Positions 11,201-25,946 of a stretch of DNA of 58,820 nt are shown one piece after another. A program made the position numbers and the translations under genes. Within the stretch, counting starts at the first letter, position 1; every line of letters starts with the position of its first letter. Below the pieces are notes generated by a model. That model worked only from the letters and a program-made list of their open reading frames with translations. It had not been told where the DNA came from and did not search any database. Source of the stretch: Saccoglossus kowalevskii (lineage: Eukaryota > Hemichordata > Enteropneusta > Harrimaniidae). Location of the stretch: positions 1 to 58,820 of the forward strand of contig NW_003133694.1 of NCBI RefSeq assembly GCF_000003605.2, written 5' to 3'.

Positions 11201-14048
11201 ATACGTGTATCTAGTCAGAATGGAGGTATAAAAATGGATGGGTTTTATAAAATGTATCTAGTCAGAATGGAGGTATAAAAATGAATGGGTTTTATACGTG
11301 TATCTAATCAGAATGGAGGTATAAAAATGAATGGGTTTTATATGTGTATCTAGTCAGAATGGAGGTATAAAAAGGGATGGGTTTTATATGTGTATCTAGT
11401 CAGAATGGAGGTATAAAAATGAATGGGTTTTATACGTGTATCTAGTCAGAATGGAGGTATAAAAATGAATGGGTTTTATACGTGTATCTAGTCAGAATGG
11501 AGGTATAAAAATGAATGGGTTTTATACGTGTATCTAGTCAGAATGGAGGTATAAAAATGAATGGGTTTTATACGTGTATCTAGTCAGAATGGAGGTATAA
11601 AAATGAATGGGTTTTATATGTGTATCTAATCAGAATGGAGGTATAAAAATGAATGGGTTTTATATGTGTATCTAGTCAGAATGGAGGTATAAAAAGGGAT
11701 GGGTTTTATATGTGTATCTAGTCAGAATGGAGGTATAAAAATGAATGGGTTTTATATGTGTATCTAGTCAGAATGGAGGTATAAAAATGAATGGGTTTTA
11801 TATGTGTATCTAATCAGAATGGAGGTATAAAAATGAATGGGTTTTATATGTGTATCTAGTCAGAATGGAAGTATAAAAATGAATGGGTTTTATATGTGTA
11901 TCTAGTCAGAATGGAGGTATAAAAATGAATGGGTTTTATATGTGTATCTAGTCAGAATGGAGGTATAAAAATGAATGGGTTTTATACGTGTATCTAATCA
12001 GAATGGAGGTATAAAAATGAATGGGTTTTATACGTGTATCTAATCAGAATGGAGGTATAAAAATGAATGGGTTTTATACGTGTATCTAGTCAGAATGGAG
12101 GTATAAAAATGAATGGGTTTTATATATGTATCTAGTCAGAATGGAGGTATAAAAAGGGATGGGTTTTATATGTATCTAGTCAGAATGGAGGTATAAAAAT
12201 GAATGGGTTTTATACGTGTATCTAATCAGAATGGAGGTATAAAAATGAATGGGTTTTATATGTGTATCTAGTCAGAATGGAGGTATAAAAAGGGATGGGT
12301 TTTATATGTGTATCTAGTCAGAATGGAGGTATAAAAATGAATGGGTTTTATACGTGTATCTAGTCAGAATGGAGGTATAAAAATGAATGGGTTTTATACG
12401 TGTATCTAGTCAGAATGGAGGTATAAAAATGAATGGGTTTTATACGTGTATCTAGTCAGAATGGAGGTATAAAAATGAATGGGTTTTATACGTGTATCTA
12501 GTCAGAATGGAGGTATAAAAATGAATGGGTTTTATATGTGTATCTAGTCAGAATGGAGGTATAAAAATGAATGGGTTTTATATGTGTATCTAATCAGAAT
12601 GGAGGTATAAAAATGAATGGGTTTTATATGTGTATCTAGTCAGAATGGAGGTATAAAAATGAATGGGTTTTATATGTGTATCTAGTCAGAATGGAGGTAT
12701 AAAAATGAATGGGTTTTATACGTGTATCTAGTCAGAATGGAGGTATAAAAATGAATGGGTTTTATACGTGTATCTAGTCAGAATGGAGGTATAAAAATGA
12801 ATGGGTTTTATACGTGTATCTAGTCAGAATGGAGGTATAAAAATGAATGGGTTTTATATGTGTATCTAGTCAGAATGGAGGTATAAAAATGAATGGGTTT
12901 TATATGTGTATCTAATCAGAATGGAGGTATAAAAATGAATGGGTTTTATATGTGTATCTAGTCAGAATGGAGGTATAAAAATGAATGGGTTTTATATGTG
13001 TATCTAATCAGAATGGAGGTATAAAAATGAATGGGTTTTATACGTGTATCTAGTCAGAATGGAGGTATAAAAATGAATGGGTTTTATATGTGTATCTAAT
13101 CAGAATGGAGGTATAAAAATGAATGGGTTTTATACGTGTATCTAGTCAGAATGGAGGTATAAAAATGAATGGGTTTTATATGTGTATCTAATCAGAATGG
13201 AGGTATAAAAATGAATGGGTTTTATATGTGTATCTAGTCAGAATGGAGGTATAAAAATGGATGGGTTTTATATGTGTATCTAATCAGAATGGAGGTATAA
13301 AAATGAATGGGTTTTATATGTGTATCTAGTCAGAATGGAGGTATAAAAATGAATGGGTTTTATATGTATCTAGTCAGAATGGAGGTATAAAAATGGATGG
13401 GTTTTATACGTGTATCTAGTCAGAATGGAGGTATAAAAATGAATGGGTTTTATATGTGTATCTAGTCAGAATGGAGGTATAAAAATGAATGGGTTTTATA
13501 TGTGTATCTAATCAGAATGGAGGTATAAAAAGGGATGGGTTTTATATGTGTATCTAATCAGAATGGAGGTATAAAAAGGGATGGGTTTTATATGTGTATC
13601 TAGTCAGAATGGAGGTATAAAAATGAATGGGTTTTATATGTGTATCTAGTCAGAATGGAGGTATAAAAATGGATGGGTTCTATACGTGTATCTAGTCAGA
13701 ATGGAGGTATAAAAATGAATGGGTTTTATATGTGTATCTAATCAGAATGGAGGTATAAAAATGGATGGGTTTTATATGTGTATCTAGTCAGAATGGAGGT
13801 ATAAAAATGGATGGGTTTTATATGTGTATCTAGTCAGAATGGAGGTATAAAAATGAATGGGTTCTATACGTGTATCTAATCAGAATGGAGGTATAAAAAT
13901 GGATGGGTTTTATATGTGTATCTAATCAGAATGGAGGTATAAAAATGAATGGGTTTTATATGTGTATCTAGTCAGAATGGAGGTATAAAAATGAATGGGT
14001 TTTATATGTGTATCTAGTCAGAATGGAGGTATAAAAATGGATGGGTTT

Positions 14049-14650
14049 TATATGTGTATCTAGTCAGAATGGAGGTATAAAAATGAATGGGTTTTATATG
14101 TATCTAGTCAGAATGGAGGTATAAAAATGGATGGGTTTTATACGTGTATCTAGTCAGAATGGAGGTATAAAAATGAATGGGTTTTATATGTGTATCTAGT
14201 CAGAATGGAGGTATAAAAATGAATGGGTTCTATACGTGTATCTAGTCAGAATGGAGGTATAAAAATGAATGGGTTTTATATGTGTATCTAGTCAGAATGG
14301 AGGTATAAAAATGAATGGGTTTTATACGTGTATCTAGTCAGAATGGAGGTATAAAAATGAATGGGTTTTATATGTGTATCTAGTCAGAATGGAGGTATAA
14401 AAATGAATGGGTTTTATATGTGTATCTAGTCAGAATGGAGGTATAAAAATGAATGGGTTTTATATGTGTATCTAGTCAGAATGGAGGTATAAAAATGAAT
14501 GGGTTTTATATGTATCTAGTCAGAATGGAGGTATAAAAATGGATGGGTTTTATACGTGTATCTAGTCAGAATGGAGGTATAAAAATGAATGGGTTTTATA
14601 CGTGTATCTAGTCAGAATGGAGGTATAAAAATGAATGGGTTTTATATGTG
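14049..14650 (+). repeat. Nine-unit block bounded by 44-bp units (left copy)
   Basis: Two 44-bp units have their TTTT at 14092 and 14504, 412 bp apart (eight 46-bp units plus one 44-bp). Between them the order is TGG/ACG, TGA/ATG, TTC/ACG, ATG, ACG, ATG, ATG, ATG, all with G at position 26. After the second short unit come TGG/ACG and TGA/ACG. The same order with a single difference occurs at about 58163-58680. Confidence 0.8.
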
Positions 14651-14804
14651 TATCTAGTCAGAATGGAGGTATAAAAATGAATGGGTTTTATACGTGTATC
14701 TAGTCAGAATGGAGGTATAAAAATGAATGGGTTTTATATGTGTATCTAGTCAGAATGGAGGTATAAAAATGGATGGGTTTTATACGTGTATCTAGTCAGA
14801 ATGG

Positions 14805-15005
14805 AGGTATAAAAAATGAATGGGTTTTATATGTGTATCTAGTCAGAATGGAGGTATAAAAATGAATGGGTTTTATACGTGTATCTAGTCAGAATGGAGG
14901 TATAAAAAATGAATGGGTTTTATACGTGTATCTAAGTCAGAATGGAGGTATAAAAAATGAATGGGTTTTATACGTGTATCTAATCAGAATGGAGGTATAA
15001 AAAGG
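14805..15005 (+). repeat. Indel-rich satellite segment
   Basis: Four length changes fall within 200 bases: six-A tracts near 14815, 14905 and 14955, and an inserted A giving CTAAGTCAG near 14934. The surrounding units are clean. As with other clusters of this kind, consensus error or an assembly join is as likely as biology. Confidence 0.6.
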
Positions 15006-16010
15006 GATGGGTTTATACGTGTATCTAGTCAGAATGGAGGTATAAAAATGAATGGGTTTTATATGTGTATCTAGTCAGAATGGAGGTATAAAAATGAATG
15101 GGTTTTATACGTGTATCTAGTCAGAATGGAGGTATAAAAATGAATGGGTTTTATACGTGTATCTAGTCAGAATGGAGGTATAAAAATGAATGGGTTTTAT
15201 ACGTGTATCTAATCAGAATGGAGGTATAAAAATGAATGGGTTTTATATGTGTATCTAATCAGAATGGAGGTATAAAAATGAATGGGTTTTATATGTGTAT
15301 CTAATCAGAATGGAGGTATAAAAATGAATGGGTTTTATACGTGTATCTAATCAGAATGGAGGTATAAAAAGGGATGGGTTTATACGTGTATCTAGTCAGA
15401 ATGGAGGTATAAAAATGAATGGGTTTTATATGTGTATCTAGTCAGAATGGAGGTATAAAAAGGGATGGGTTTATACGTGTATCTAGTCAGAATGGAGGTA
15501 TAAAAATGAATGGGTTTTATATGTGTATCTAATCAGAATGGAGGTATAAAAATGAATGGGTTTTATGAGCGTGTATCTAATCAGAATGGAGGTATAAAAA
15601 GGGATGGGTTTATACGTGTATCTAGTCAGAATGGAGGTATAAAAATGAATGGGTTTTATACGTGTATCTAATCAGAATGGAGGTATAAAAAGGGATGGGT
15701 TTATACGTGTATCTAGTCAGAATGGAGGTATAAAAATGAATGGGTTTTATATGTGTATCTAATCAGAATGGAGGTATAAAAATGAATGGGTTTTATATGT
15801 GTATCTAATCAGAATGGAGGTATAAAAATGAATGGGTTTTATATGTGTATCTAATCAGAATGGAGGTATAAAAATGAATGGGTTTTATACGTGTATCTAA
15901 TCAGAATGGAGGTATAAAAAGGGATGGGTTTATACGTGTATCTAGTCAGAATGGAGGTATAAAAATGAATGGGTTTTATATGTGTATCTAGTCAGAATGG
16001 AGGTATAAAA
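15004..16010 (+). repeat. Cluster of 45-bp GGG/three-T units
   Basis: A linked variant, GGGATGGGTTTATACG with only three T's, recurs with its GGG at 15004, 15371, 15462, 15601, 15692 and 15921. Spacings are whole numbers of units allowing for the missing T (367, 91, 139, 91, 229; the 139 includes a unique 48-bp unit reading TTTTATGAGCG near 15565). Most copies follow a unit with A at position 26. The combination is found only sporadically elsewhere (4482, 25212, 30132, 47628), so this 1-kb zone is a local expansion of one founder haplotype. Confidence 0.75.
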
Positions 16011-19000
16011 ATGAATGGGTTTTATATGTGTATCTAGTCAGAATGGAGGTATAAAAATGGATGGGTTTTATACGTGTATCTAGTCAGAATGGAGGTATAA
16101 AAATGAATGGGTTTTATATGTGTATCTAGTCAGAATGGAGGTATAAAAAGGGATGGGTTTTATACGTGTATCTAGTCAGAATGGAGGTATAAAAATGAAT
16201 GGGTTTTATACGTGTATCTAGTCAGAATGGAGGTATAAAAATGAATGGGTTCTATATGTGTATCTAGTCAGAATGGAGGTATAAAAATGGATGGGTTTTA
16301 TACGTGTATCTAGTCAGAATGGAGGTATAAAAATGGATGGGTTTTATATGTGTATCTAGTCAGAATGGAGGTATAAAAAGGGATGGGTTTTATACGTGTA
16401 TCTAGTCAGAATGGAGGTATAAAAATGGATGGGTTTTATATGTGTATCTAGTCAGAATGGAGGTATAAAAATGAATGGGTTTTATATGTGTATCTAGTCA
16501 GAATGGAGGTATAAAAATGGATGGGTTTTATATGTGTATCTAGTCAGAATGGAGGTATAAAAATGAATGGGTTTATACGTGTATCTAGTCAGAATGGAGG
16601 TATAAAAATGGATGGGTTTTATACGTGTATCTAGTCAGAATGGAGGTATAAAAATGAATGGGTTTTATACGTGTATCTAATCAGAATGGAGGTATAAAAA
16701 TGAATGGGTTTTATACGTATATCTAGTCAGAATGGAGGTATAAAAATGAATGGGTTTTATACGTGTATCTAGTCAGAATGGAGGTATAAAAATGAATGGG
16801 TTTTATACGTGTATCTAGTCAGAATGGAGGTATAAAAATGGATGGGTTTTATATGTGTATCTAATCAGAATGGAGGTATAAAAAGGGATGGGTTTTATAT
16901 GTGTATCTAGTCAGAATGGAGGTATAAAAATGAATGGGTTTTATATGTATCTAATCAGAATGGAGGTATAAAAATGGATGGGTTTTATATGTGTATCTAG
17001 TCAGAATGGAGGTATAAAAATGGATGGGTTTTATATGTGTATCTAGTCAGAATGGAGGTATAAAAATGAATGGGTTCTATACGTGTATCTAGTCAGAATG
17101 GAGGTATAAAAATGAATGGGTTTTATATGTGTATCTAGTCAGAATGGAGGTATAAAAATGAATGGGTTTTATATGTGTATCTAGTCAGAATGGAGGTATA
17201 AAAATGGATGGGTTTTATATGTGTATCTAGTCAGAATGGAGGTATAAAAATGGATGGGTTTTATATGTGTATCTAGTCAGAATGGAGGTATAAAAATGAA
17301 TGGGTTTTATACGTGTATCTAGTCAGAATGGAGGTATAAAAATGGATGGGTTTTATATGTGTATCTAATCAGAATGGAGGTATAAAAATGAATGGGTTTT
17401 ATATGTGTATCTAGTCAGAATGGAGGTATAAAAATGGATGGGTTTTATATGTGTATCTAATCAGAATGGAGGTATAAAAATGAATGGGTTTTATACGTGT
17501 ATCTAGTCAGAATGGAGGTATAAAAATGAATGGGTTTTATATGTGTATCTAGTCAGAATGGAGGTATAAAAATGGATGGGTTTTATACGTGTATCTAGTC
17601 AGAATGGAGGTATAAAAAGGGATGGGTTTTATATGTGTATCTAGTCAGAATGGAGGTATAAAAAGGGATGGGTTTTATATGTGTATCTAATCAGAATGGA
17701 GGTATAAAAATGAATGGGTTTTATACGTGTATCTAGTCAGAATGGAGGTATAAAAATGAATGGGTTTTATACGTGTATCTAGTCAGAATGGAGGTATAAA
17801 AATGGATGGGTTTTATATGTGTATCTAGTCAGAATGGAGGTATAAAAATGAATGGGTTTTATATGTGTATCTAGTCAGAATGGAGGTATAAAAAGGGATG
17901 GGTTTTATACGTGTATCTAGTCAGAATGGAGGTATAAAAATGAATGGGTTTTATACGTGTATCTAGTCAGAATGGAGGTATAAAAATGAATGGGTTTTAT
18001 ACGTGTATCTAGTCAGAATGGAGGTATAAAAATGAATGGGTTTTATATGTGTATCTAATCAGAATGGAGGTATAAAAAGGGATGGGTTTTATACGTGTAT
18101 CTAGTCAGAATGGAGGTATAAAAATGAATGGGTTTATATGTGTATCTAATCAGAATGGAGGTATAAAAATGAATGGGTTTTATATGTGTATCTAGTCAGA
18201 ATGGAGGTATAAAAATGGATGGGTTTTATACGTGTATCTAGTCAGAATGGAGGTATAAAAATGGATGGGTTTTATATGTGTATCTAATCAGAATGGAGGT
18301 ATAAAAATGGATGGGTTTTATATGTGTATCTAGTCAGAATGGAGGTATAAAAATGGATGGGTTTTATACGTGTATCTAGTCAGAATGGAGGTATAAAAAT
18401 GAATGGGTTTTATACGTGTATCTAGTCAGAATGGAGGTATAAAAATGAATGGGTTTTATACGTGTATCTAGTCAGAATGGAGGTATAAAAATGAATGGGT
18501 TTTATACGTGTATCTAGTCAGAATGGAGGTATAAAAATGGATGGGTTTTATACGTGTATCTAGTCAGAATGGAGGTATAAAAATGGATGGGTTTTATACG
18601 TGTATCTAGTCAGAATGGAGGTATAAAAATGAATGGGTTTTATATGTGTATCTAGTCAGAATGGAGGTATAAAAATGAATGGGTTTTATACGTGTATCTA
18701 GTCAGAATGGAGGTATAAAAATGAATGGGTTTTATACGTGTATCTAGTCAGAATGGAGGTATAAAAATGAATGGGTTCTATATGTGTATCTAGTCAGAAT
18801 GGAGGTATAAAAATGAATGGGTTCTATATGTGTATCTAATCAGAATGGAGGTATAAAAATGAATGGGTTTTATATGTGTATCTAATCAGAATGGAGGTAT
18901 AAAAATGAATGGGTTCTATATGTGTATCTAGTCAGAATGGAGGTATAAAAATGGATGGGTTTTATATGTGTATCTAGTCAGAATGGAGGTATAAAAATGA

Positions 19001-20101
19001 ATGGGTTTTATACGTGTATCTAGTCAGAATGGAGGTATAAAAATGGATGGGTTTTATATGTGTATCTAGTCAGAATGGAGGTATAAAAATGAATGGGTTT
19101 TATATGTGTATCTAGTCAGAATGGAGGTATAAAAATGAATGGGTTTTATACGTGTATCTAGTCAGAATGGAGGTATAAAAATGAATGGGTTTTATATGTG
19201 TATCTAGTCAGAATGGAGGTATAAAAATGAATGGGTTTTATATGTGTATCTAGTCAGAATGGAGGTATAAAAATGAATGGGTTTTATACGTGTATCTAGT
19301 CAGAATGGAGGTATAAAAATGGATGGGTTTTATATGTGTATCTAGTCAGAATGGAGGTATAAAAATGAATGGGTTTTATATGTGTATCTAATCAGAATGG
19401 AGGTATAAAAATGGATGGGTTTTATACGTGTATCTAGTCAGAATGGAGGTATAAAAATGGATGGGTTTTATATGTGTATCTAGTCAGAATGGAGGTATAA
19501 AAATGAATGGGTTTTATACGTGTATCTAGTCAGAATGGAGGTATAAAAATGAATGGGTTTTATATGTGTATCTAATCAGAATGGAGGTATAAAAATGAAT
19601 GGGTTTTATACGTGTATCTAGTCAGAATGGAGGTATAAAAATGAATGGGTTTTATACGTGTATCTAGTCAGAATGGAGGTATAAAAATGAATGGGTTTTA
19701 TATGTGTATCTAGTCAGAATGGAGGTATAAAAATGGATGGGTTTTATACGTGTATCTAATCAGAATGGAGGTATAAAAATGGATGGGTTTTATACGTGTA
19801 TCTAGTCAGAATGGAGGTATAAAAATGAATGGGTTTTATACGTGTATCTAATCAGAATGGAGGTATAAAAATGGATGGGTTTTATACGTGTATCTAGTCA
19901 GAATGGAGGTATAAAAATGAATGGGTTCTATACGTGTATCTAGTCAGAATGGAGGTATAAAAATGAATGGGTTTTATATGTGTATCTAGTCAGAATGGAG
20001 GTATAAAAATGAATGGGTTTTATACGTGTATCTAGTCAGAATGGAGGTATAAAAATGGATGGGTTTTATACGTGTATCTAGTCAGAATGGAGGTATAAAA
20101 A

Positions 20102-20390
20102 GGGATGGGTTTTATAAGTGTATCTAATCAGAATGGAGGTATAAAAATGGATGGGTTTTATATGTGTATCTAGTCAGAATGGAGGTATAAAAATGGATGG
20201 GTTTTATACGTGTATCTAGTCAGAATGGAGGTATAAAAAGGGATGGGTTTTATATGTGTATCTAATCAGAATGGAGGTATAAAAATGAATGGGTTTTATA
20301 CGTGTATCTAGTCAGAATGGAGGTATAAAAATGAATGGGTTTTATAAGTGTATCTAATCAGAATGGAGGTATAAAAATGAATGGGTTTTA
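20102..20390 (+). repeat. Five-unit (230 bp) repeat marked by a rare ATAAG variant
   Basis: Position 16 is A instead of C or T (TTTTATAAGTG) at 20111-20120 and 20341-20350, exactly 230 bp apart. The only other copies noticed are near 30691 and 39687. All four also carry A at position 26, so they look identical by descent rather than repeated mutation. Confidence 0.7.
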
Positions 20391-21113
20391 TATGTGTATC
20401 TAGTCAGAATGGAGGTATAAAAAGGGATGGGTTTTATATGTGTATCTAATCAGAATGGAGGTATAAAAATGAATGGGTTTTATATGTGTATCTAGTCAGA
20501 ATGGAGGTATAAAAATGAATGGGTTTTATACGTGTATCTAGTCAGAATGGAGGTATAAAAATGAATGGGTTTTATACGTGTATCTAGTCAGAATGGAGGT
20601 ATAAAAAGGGATGGGTTTTATATGTGTATCTAGTCAGAATGGAGGTATAAAAATGAATAGGTTTTATACGTGTATCTAGTCAGAATGGAGGTATAAAAAG
20701 GGATGGGTTTTATATGTGTATCTAGTCAGAATGGAGGTATAAAAATGAATGGGTTTTATATGTGTATCTAGTCAGAATGGAGGTATAAAAATGAATGGGT
20801 TTTATACGTGTATCTAGTCAGAATGGAGGTATAAAAATGAATGGGTTTTATATGTGTATCTAGTCAGAATGGAGGTATAAAAAGGGATGGGTTTTATATG
20901 TGTATCTAGTCAGAATGGAGGTATAAAAATGAATGGGTTTTATACGTGTATCTAGTCAGAATGGAGGTATAAAAATGAATGGGTTTTATACGTGTATCTA
21001 GTCAGAATGGAGGTATAAAAATGGATGGGTTTTATATGTGTATCTAATCAGAATGGAGGTATAAAAATGAATGGGTTTTATATGTGTATCTAGTCAGAAT
21101 GGAGGTATAAAAA

Positions 21114-21206
21114 TGGGATGGGTTTTATACGTGTATCTAGTCAGAATGGAGGTATAAAAATGGGATGGGTTTTATACGTGTATCTAGTCAGAATGGAGGT
21201 ATAAAA
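21114..21206 (+). repeat. Pair of 47-bp units with TGGGATGGG
   Basis: Two adjacent units, beginning near 21114 and 21161, carry one extra G (TGGGATGGG) and are otherwise the same ACG type with G at position 26. The form is rare; one more copy was noticed near 56544. A side-by-side pair of the same rare mutant is the mark of a recent single-unit duplication. Confidence 0.7.
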
Positions 21207-24200
21207 ATGAATGGGTTTTATATGTGTATCTAATCAGAATGGAGGTATAAAAATGAATGGGTTTTATACGTGTATCTAGTCAGAATGGAGGTATAAAAAT
21301 GAATGGGTTTTATATGTGTATCTAGTCAGAATGGAGGTATAAAAATGAATGGGTTTTATACGTGTATCTAGTCAGAATGGAGGTATAAAAATGAATGGGT
21401 TTTATACGTGTATCTAGTCAGAATGGAGGTATAAAAATGAATGGGTTTTATATGTGTATCTAGTCAGAATGGAGGTATAAAAATGAATGGGTTTTATATG
21501 TGTATCTAGTCAGAATGGAGGTATAAAAATGAATGGGTTCTATACGTGTATCTAGTCAGAATGGAGGTATAAAAATGAATGGGTTTTATACGTGTATCTA
21601 GTCAGAATGGAGGTATAAAAATGAATGGGTTTTATACGTGTATCTAGTCAGAATGGAGGTATAAAAATGAATGGGTTTTATATGTGTATCTAATCAGAAT
21701 GGAGGTATAAAAATGAATGGGTTTTATACGTGTATCTAGTCAGAATGGAGGTATAAAAATGGATGGGTTTTATACGTGTATCTAGTCAGAATGGAGGTAT
21801 AAAAATGAATGGGTTTTATACGTGTATCTAGTCAGAATGGAGGTATAAAAATGAATGGGTTTTATACGTGTATCTAGTCAGAATGGAGGTATAAAAATGA
21901 ATGGGTTTTATATGTGTATCTAATCAGAATGGAGGTATAAAAATGAATGGGTTTTATACGTGTATCTAATCAGAATGGAGGTATAAAAATGAATGGGTTT
22001 TATATGTGTATCTAGTCAGAATGGAGGTATAAAAATGAATGGGTTTTATACGTGTATCTAGTCAGAATGGAGGTATAAAAATGAATGGGTTTTATATGTG
22101 TATCTAGTCAGAATGGAGGTATAAAAATGAATGGGTTTTATATGTGTATCTAATCAGAATGGAGGTATAAAAATGAATGGGTTTTATACGTGTATCTAGT
22201 CAGAATGGAGGTATAAAAAGGGATGGGTTTTATACGTGTATCTAGTCAGAATGGAGGTATAAAAATGAATGGGTTTTATACATGTATCTAGTCAGAATGG
22301 AGGTATAAAAATGAATGGGTTTTATACGTGTATCTAGTCAGAATGGAGGTATAAAAATGAATGGGTTTTATACGTGTATCTAATCAGAATGGAGGTATAA
22401 AAATGGATGGGTTTTATATGTGTATCTAGTCAGAATGGAGGTATAAAAATGAATGGGTTTTATATGTGTATCTAATCAGAATGGAGGTATAAAAATGAAT
22501 GGGTTTTATATGTGTATCTAATCAGAATGGAGGTATAAAAATGAATGGGTTTTATACGTGTATCTAGTCAGAATGGAGGTATAAAAATGAATGGGTTTTA
22601 TATGTGTATCTAATCAGAATGGAGGTATAAAAATGAATGGGTTTTATACGTGTATCTAATCAGAATGGAGGTATAAAAATGAATGGGTTTTATATGTGTA
22701 TCTAATCAGAATGGAGGTATAAAAATGAATGGGTTTTATACGTGTATCTAGTCAGAATGGAGGTATAAAAATGAATGGGTTTTATATGTGTATCTAGTCA
22801 GAATGGAGGTATAAAAATGAATGGGTTTTATATGTGTATCTAGTCAGAATGGAGGTATAAAAATGAATGGGTTTTATATGTGTATCTAGTCAGAATGGAG
22901 GTATAAAAATGAATAGGTTTTATATGTGTATCTAATCAGAATGGAGGTATAAAAATGAATGGGTTTTATACGTGTATCTAATCAGAATGGAGGTATAAAA
23001 AGGGATGGGTTTTATACGTGTATCTAGTCAGAATGGAGGTATAAAAATGGATGGGTTTTATACGTGTATCTAGTCAGAATGGAGGTATAAAAATGAATGG
23101 GTTTTATATGTGTATCTAATCAGAATGGAGGTATAAAAATGAATGGGTTTTTATATGTGTATCTAATCAGAATGGAGGTATAAAAATGAATGGGTTTTAT
23201 ATGTGTATCTAGTCAGAATGGAGGTATAAAAAGGGATGGGTTTTATACGTGTATCTAGTCAGAATGGAGGTATAAAAATGAATGGGTTCTATACGTGTAT
23301 CTAGTCAGAATGGAGGTATAAAAATGAATGGGTTTTATACGTGTATCTAGTCAGAATGGAGGTATAAAAATGAATGGGTTTTATATGTGTATCTAGTCAG
23401 AATGGAGGTATAAAAATGGATGGGTTTTATATGTGTATCTAGTCAGAATGGAGGTATAAAAATGGATGGGTTTTATACGTGTATCTAGTCAGAATGGAGG
23501 TATAAAAATGAATGGGTTTTATATGTGTATCTAGTCAGAATGGAGGTATAAAAATGAATGGGTTTTATACGTGTATCTAGTCAGAATGGAGGTATAAAAA
23601 TGAATGGGTTTTATACGTGTATCTAGTCAGAATGGAGGTATAAAAATGAATGGGTTTTATATGTGTATCTAATCAGAATGGAGGTATAAAAAGGGATGGG
23701 TTTTATACGTGTATCTAATCAGAATGGAGGTATAAAAATGAATGGGTTTTATATGTGTATCTAATCAGAATGGAGGTATAAAAATGAATGGGTTTTATAC
23801 GTGTATCTAATCAGAATGGAGGTATAAAAATGAATGGGTTTTATATGTGTATCTAGTCAGAATGGAGGTATAAAAATGAATGGGTTTTATACGTGTATCT
23901 AGTCAGAATGGAGGTATAAAAATGGATGGGTTTTATACGTGTATCTAGTCAGAATGGAGGTATAAAAATGAATGGGTTTTATATGTGTATCTAGTCAGAA
24001 TGGAGGTATAAAAATGAATGGGTTTTATACGTGTATCTAGTCAGAATGGAGGTATAAAAATGAATGGGTTTTATACGTGTATCTAGTCAGAATGGAGGTA
24101 TAAAAATGGATGGGTTTTATATGTGTATCTAGTCAGAATGGAGGTATAAAAATGAATGGGTTTTATACGTGTATCTAGTCAGAATGGAGGTATAAAAATG

Positions 24201-25946
24201 AATGGGTTTTATACGTGTATCTAGTCAGAATGGAGGTATAAAAATGAATGGGTTCTATACGTGTATCTAGTCAGAATGGAGGTATAAAAATGAATGGGTT
24301 TTATATGTGTATCTAGTCAGAATGGAGGTATAAAAATGGATGGGTTTTATACGTGTATCTAATCAGAATGGAGGTATAAAAATGAATGGGTTTTATACGT
24401 GTATCCTAGTCAGAATGGAGGTATAAAAATGAATGGGTTTTATATGTGTATCTAGTCAGAATGGAGGTATAAAAATGGATGGGTTTTATACGTGTATCTA
24501 GTCAGAATGGAGGTATAAAAATGAATGGGTTTTATATGTGTATCTAGTCAGAATGGAGGTATAAAAATGAATGGGTTTTATATGTGTATCTAGTCAGAAT
24601 GGAGGTATAAAAATGAATGGGTTTTATATGTGTATCTAATCAGAATGGAGGTATAAAAATGAATGGGTTTTATATGTGTATCTAGTCAGAATGGAGGTAT
24701 AAAAATGAATGGGTTTTATATGTGTATCTAGTCAGAATGGAGGTATAAAAATGGATGGGTTTTATACGTGTATCTAGTCAGAATGGAGGTATAAAAATGA
24801 ATGGGTTTTATATGTGTATCTAATCAGAATGGAGGTATAAAAATGGATGGGTTTTATATGTGTATCTAATCAGAATGGAGGTATAAAAAGGGATGGGTTT
24901 TATACGTGTATCTAGTCAGAATGGAGGTATAAAAATGAATGGGTTCTATATGTGTATCTAATCAGAATGGAGGTATAAAAAGGGATGGGTTTTATACGTG
25001 TATCTAATCAGAATGGAGGTATAAAAATGAATGGGTTTTATACGTGTATCTAGTCAGAATGGAGGTATAAAAAGGGATGGGTTTTATACGTGTATCTAGT
25101 CAGAATGGAGGTATAAAAATGAATGGGTTTTATATGTGTATCTAATCAGAATGGAGGTATAAAAATGAATGGGTTTTATATGTGTATCTAGTCAGAATGG
25201 AGGTATAAAAAGGGATGGGTTTATACGTGTATCTAGTCAGAATGGAGGTATAAAAATGAATGGGTTTTATATGTGTATCTAATCAGAATGGAGGTATAAA
25301 AATGAATGGGTTTTATATGTGTATCTAGTCAGAATGGAGGTATAAAAAGGGATGGGTTTTATATGTGTATCTAGTCAGAATGGAGGTATAAAAATGAATG
25401 GGTTTTATACGTGTATCTAGTCAGAATGGAGGTATAAAAATGAATGGGTTTTATACGTGTATCTAGTCAGAATGGAGGTATAAAAATGAATGGGTTTTAT
25501 ATGTGTATCTAGTCAGAATGGAGGTATAAAAATGAATGGGTTTTATATGTATATCTAGTCAGAATGGAGGTATAAAAATGAATGGGTTTTATATGTGTAT
25601 CTAATCAGAATGGAGGTATAAAAATGAATGGGTTTTATATGTGTATCTAGTCAGAATGGAGGTATAAAAATGAATGGGTTTTATATGTGTATCTAGTCAG
25701 AATGGAGGTATAAAAATGGATGGGTTTTATATGTGTATCTAATCAGAATGGAGGTATAAAAATGAATGGGTTTTATACGTGTATCTAGTCAGAATGGAGG
25801 TATAAAAATGAATGGGTTTTATACGTGTATCTAGTCAGAATGGAGGTATAAAAATGAATGGGTTTTATATGTGTATCTAGTCAGAATGGAGGTATAAAAA
25901 TGGATGGGTTTTATATGTGTATCTAGTCAGAATGGAGGTATAAAAA

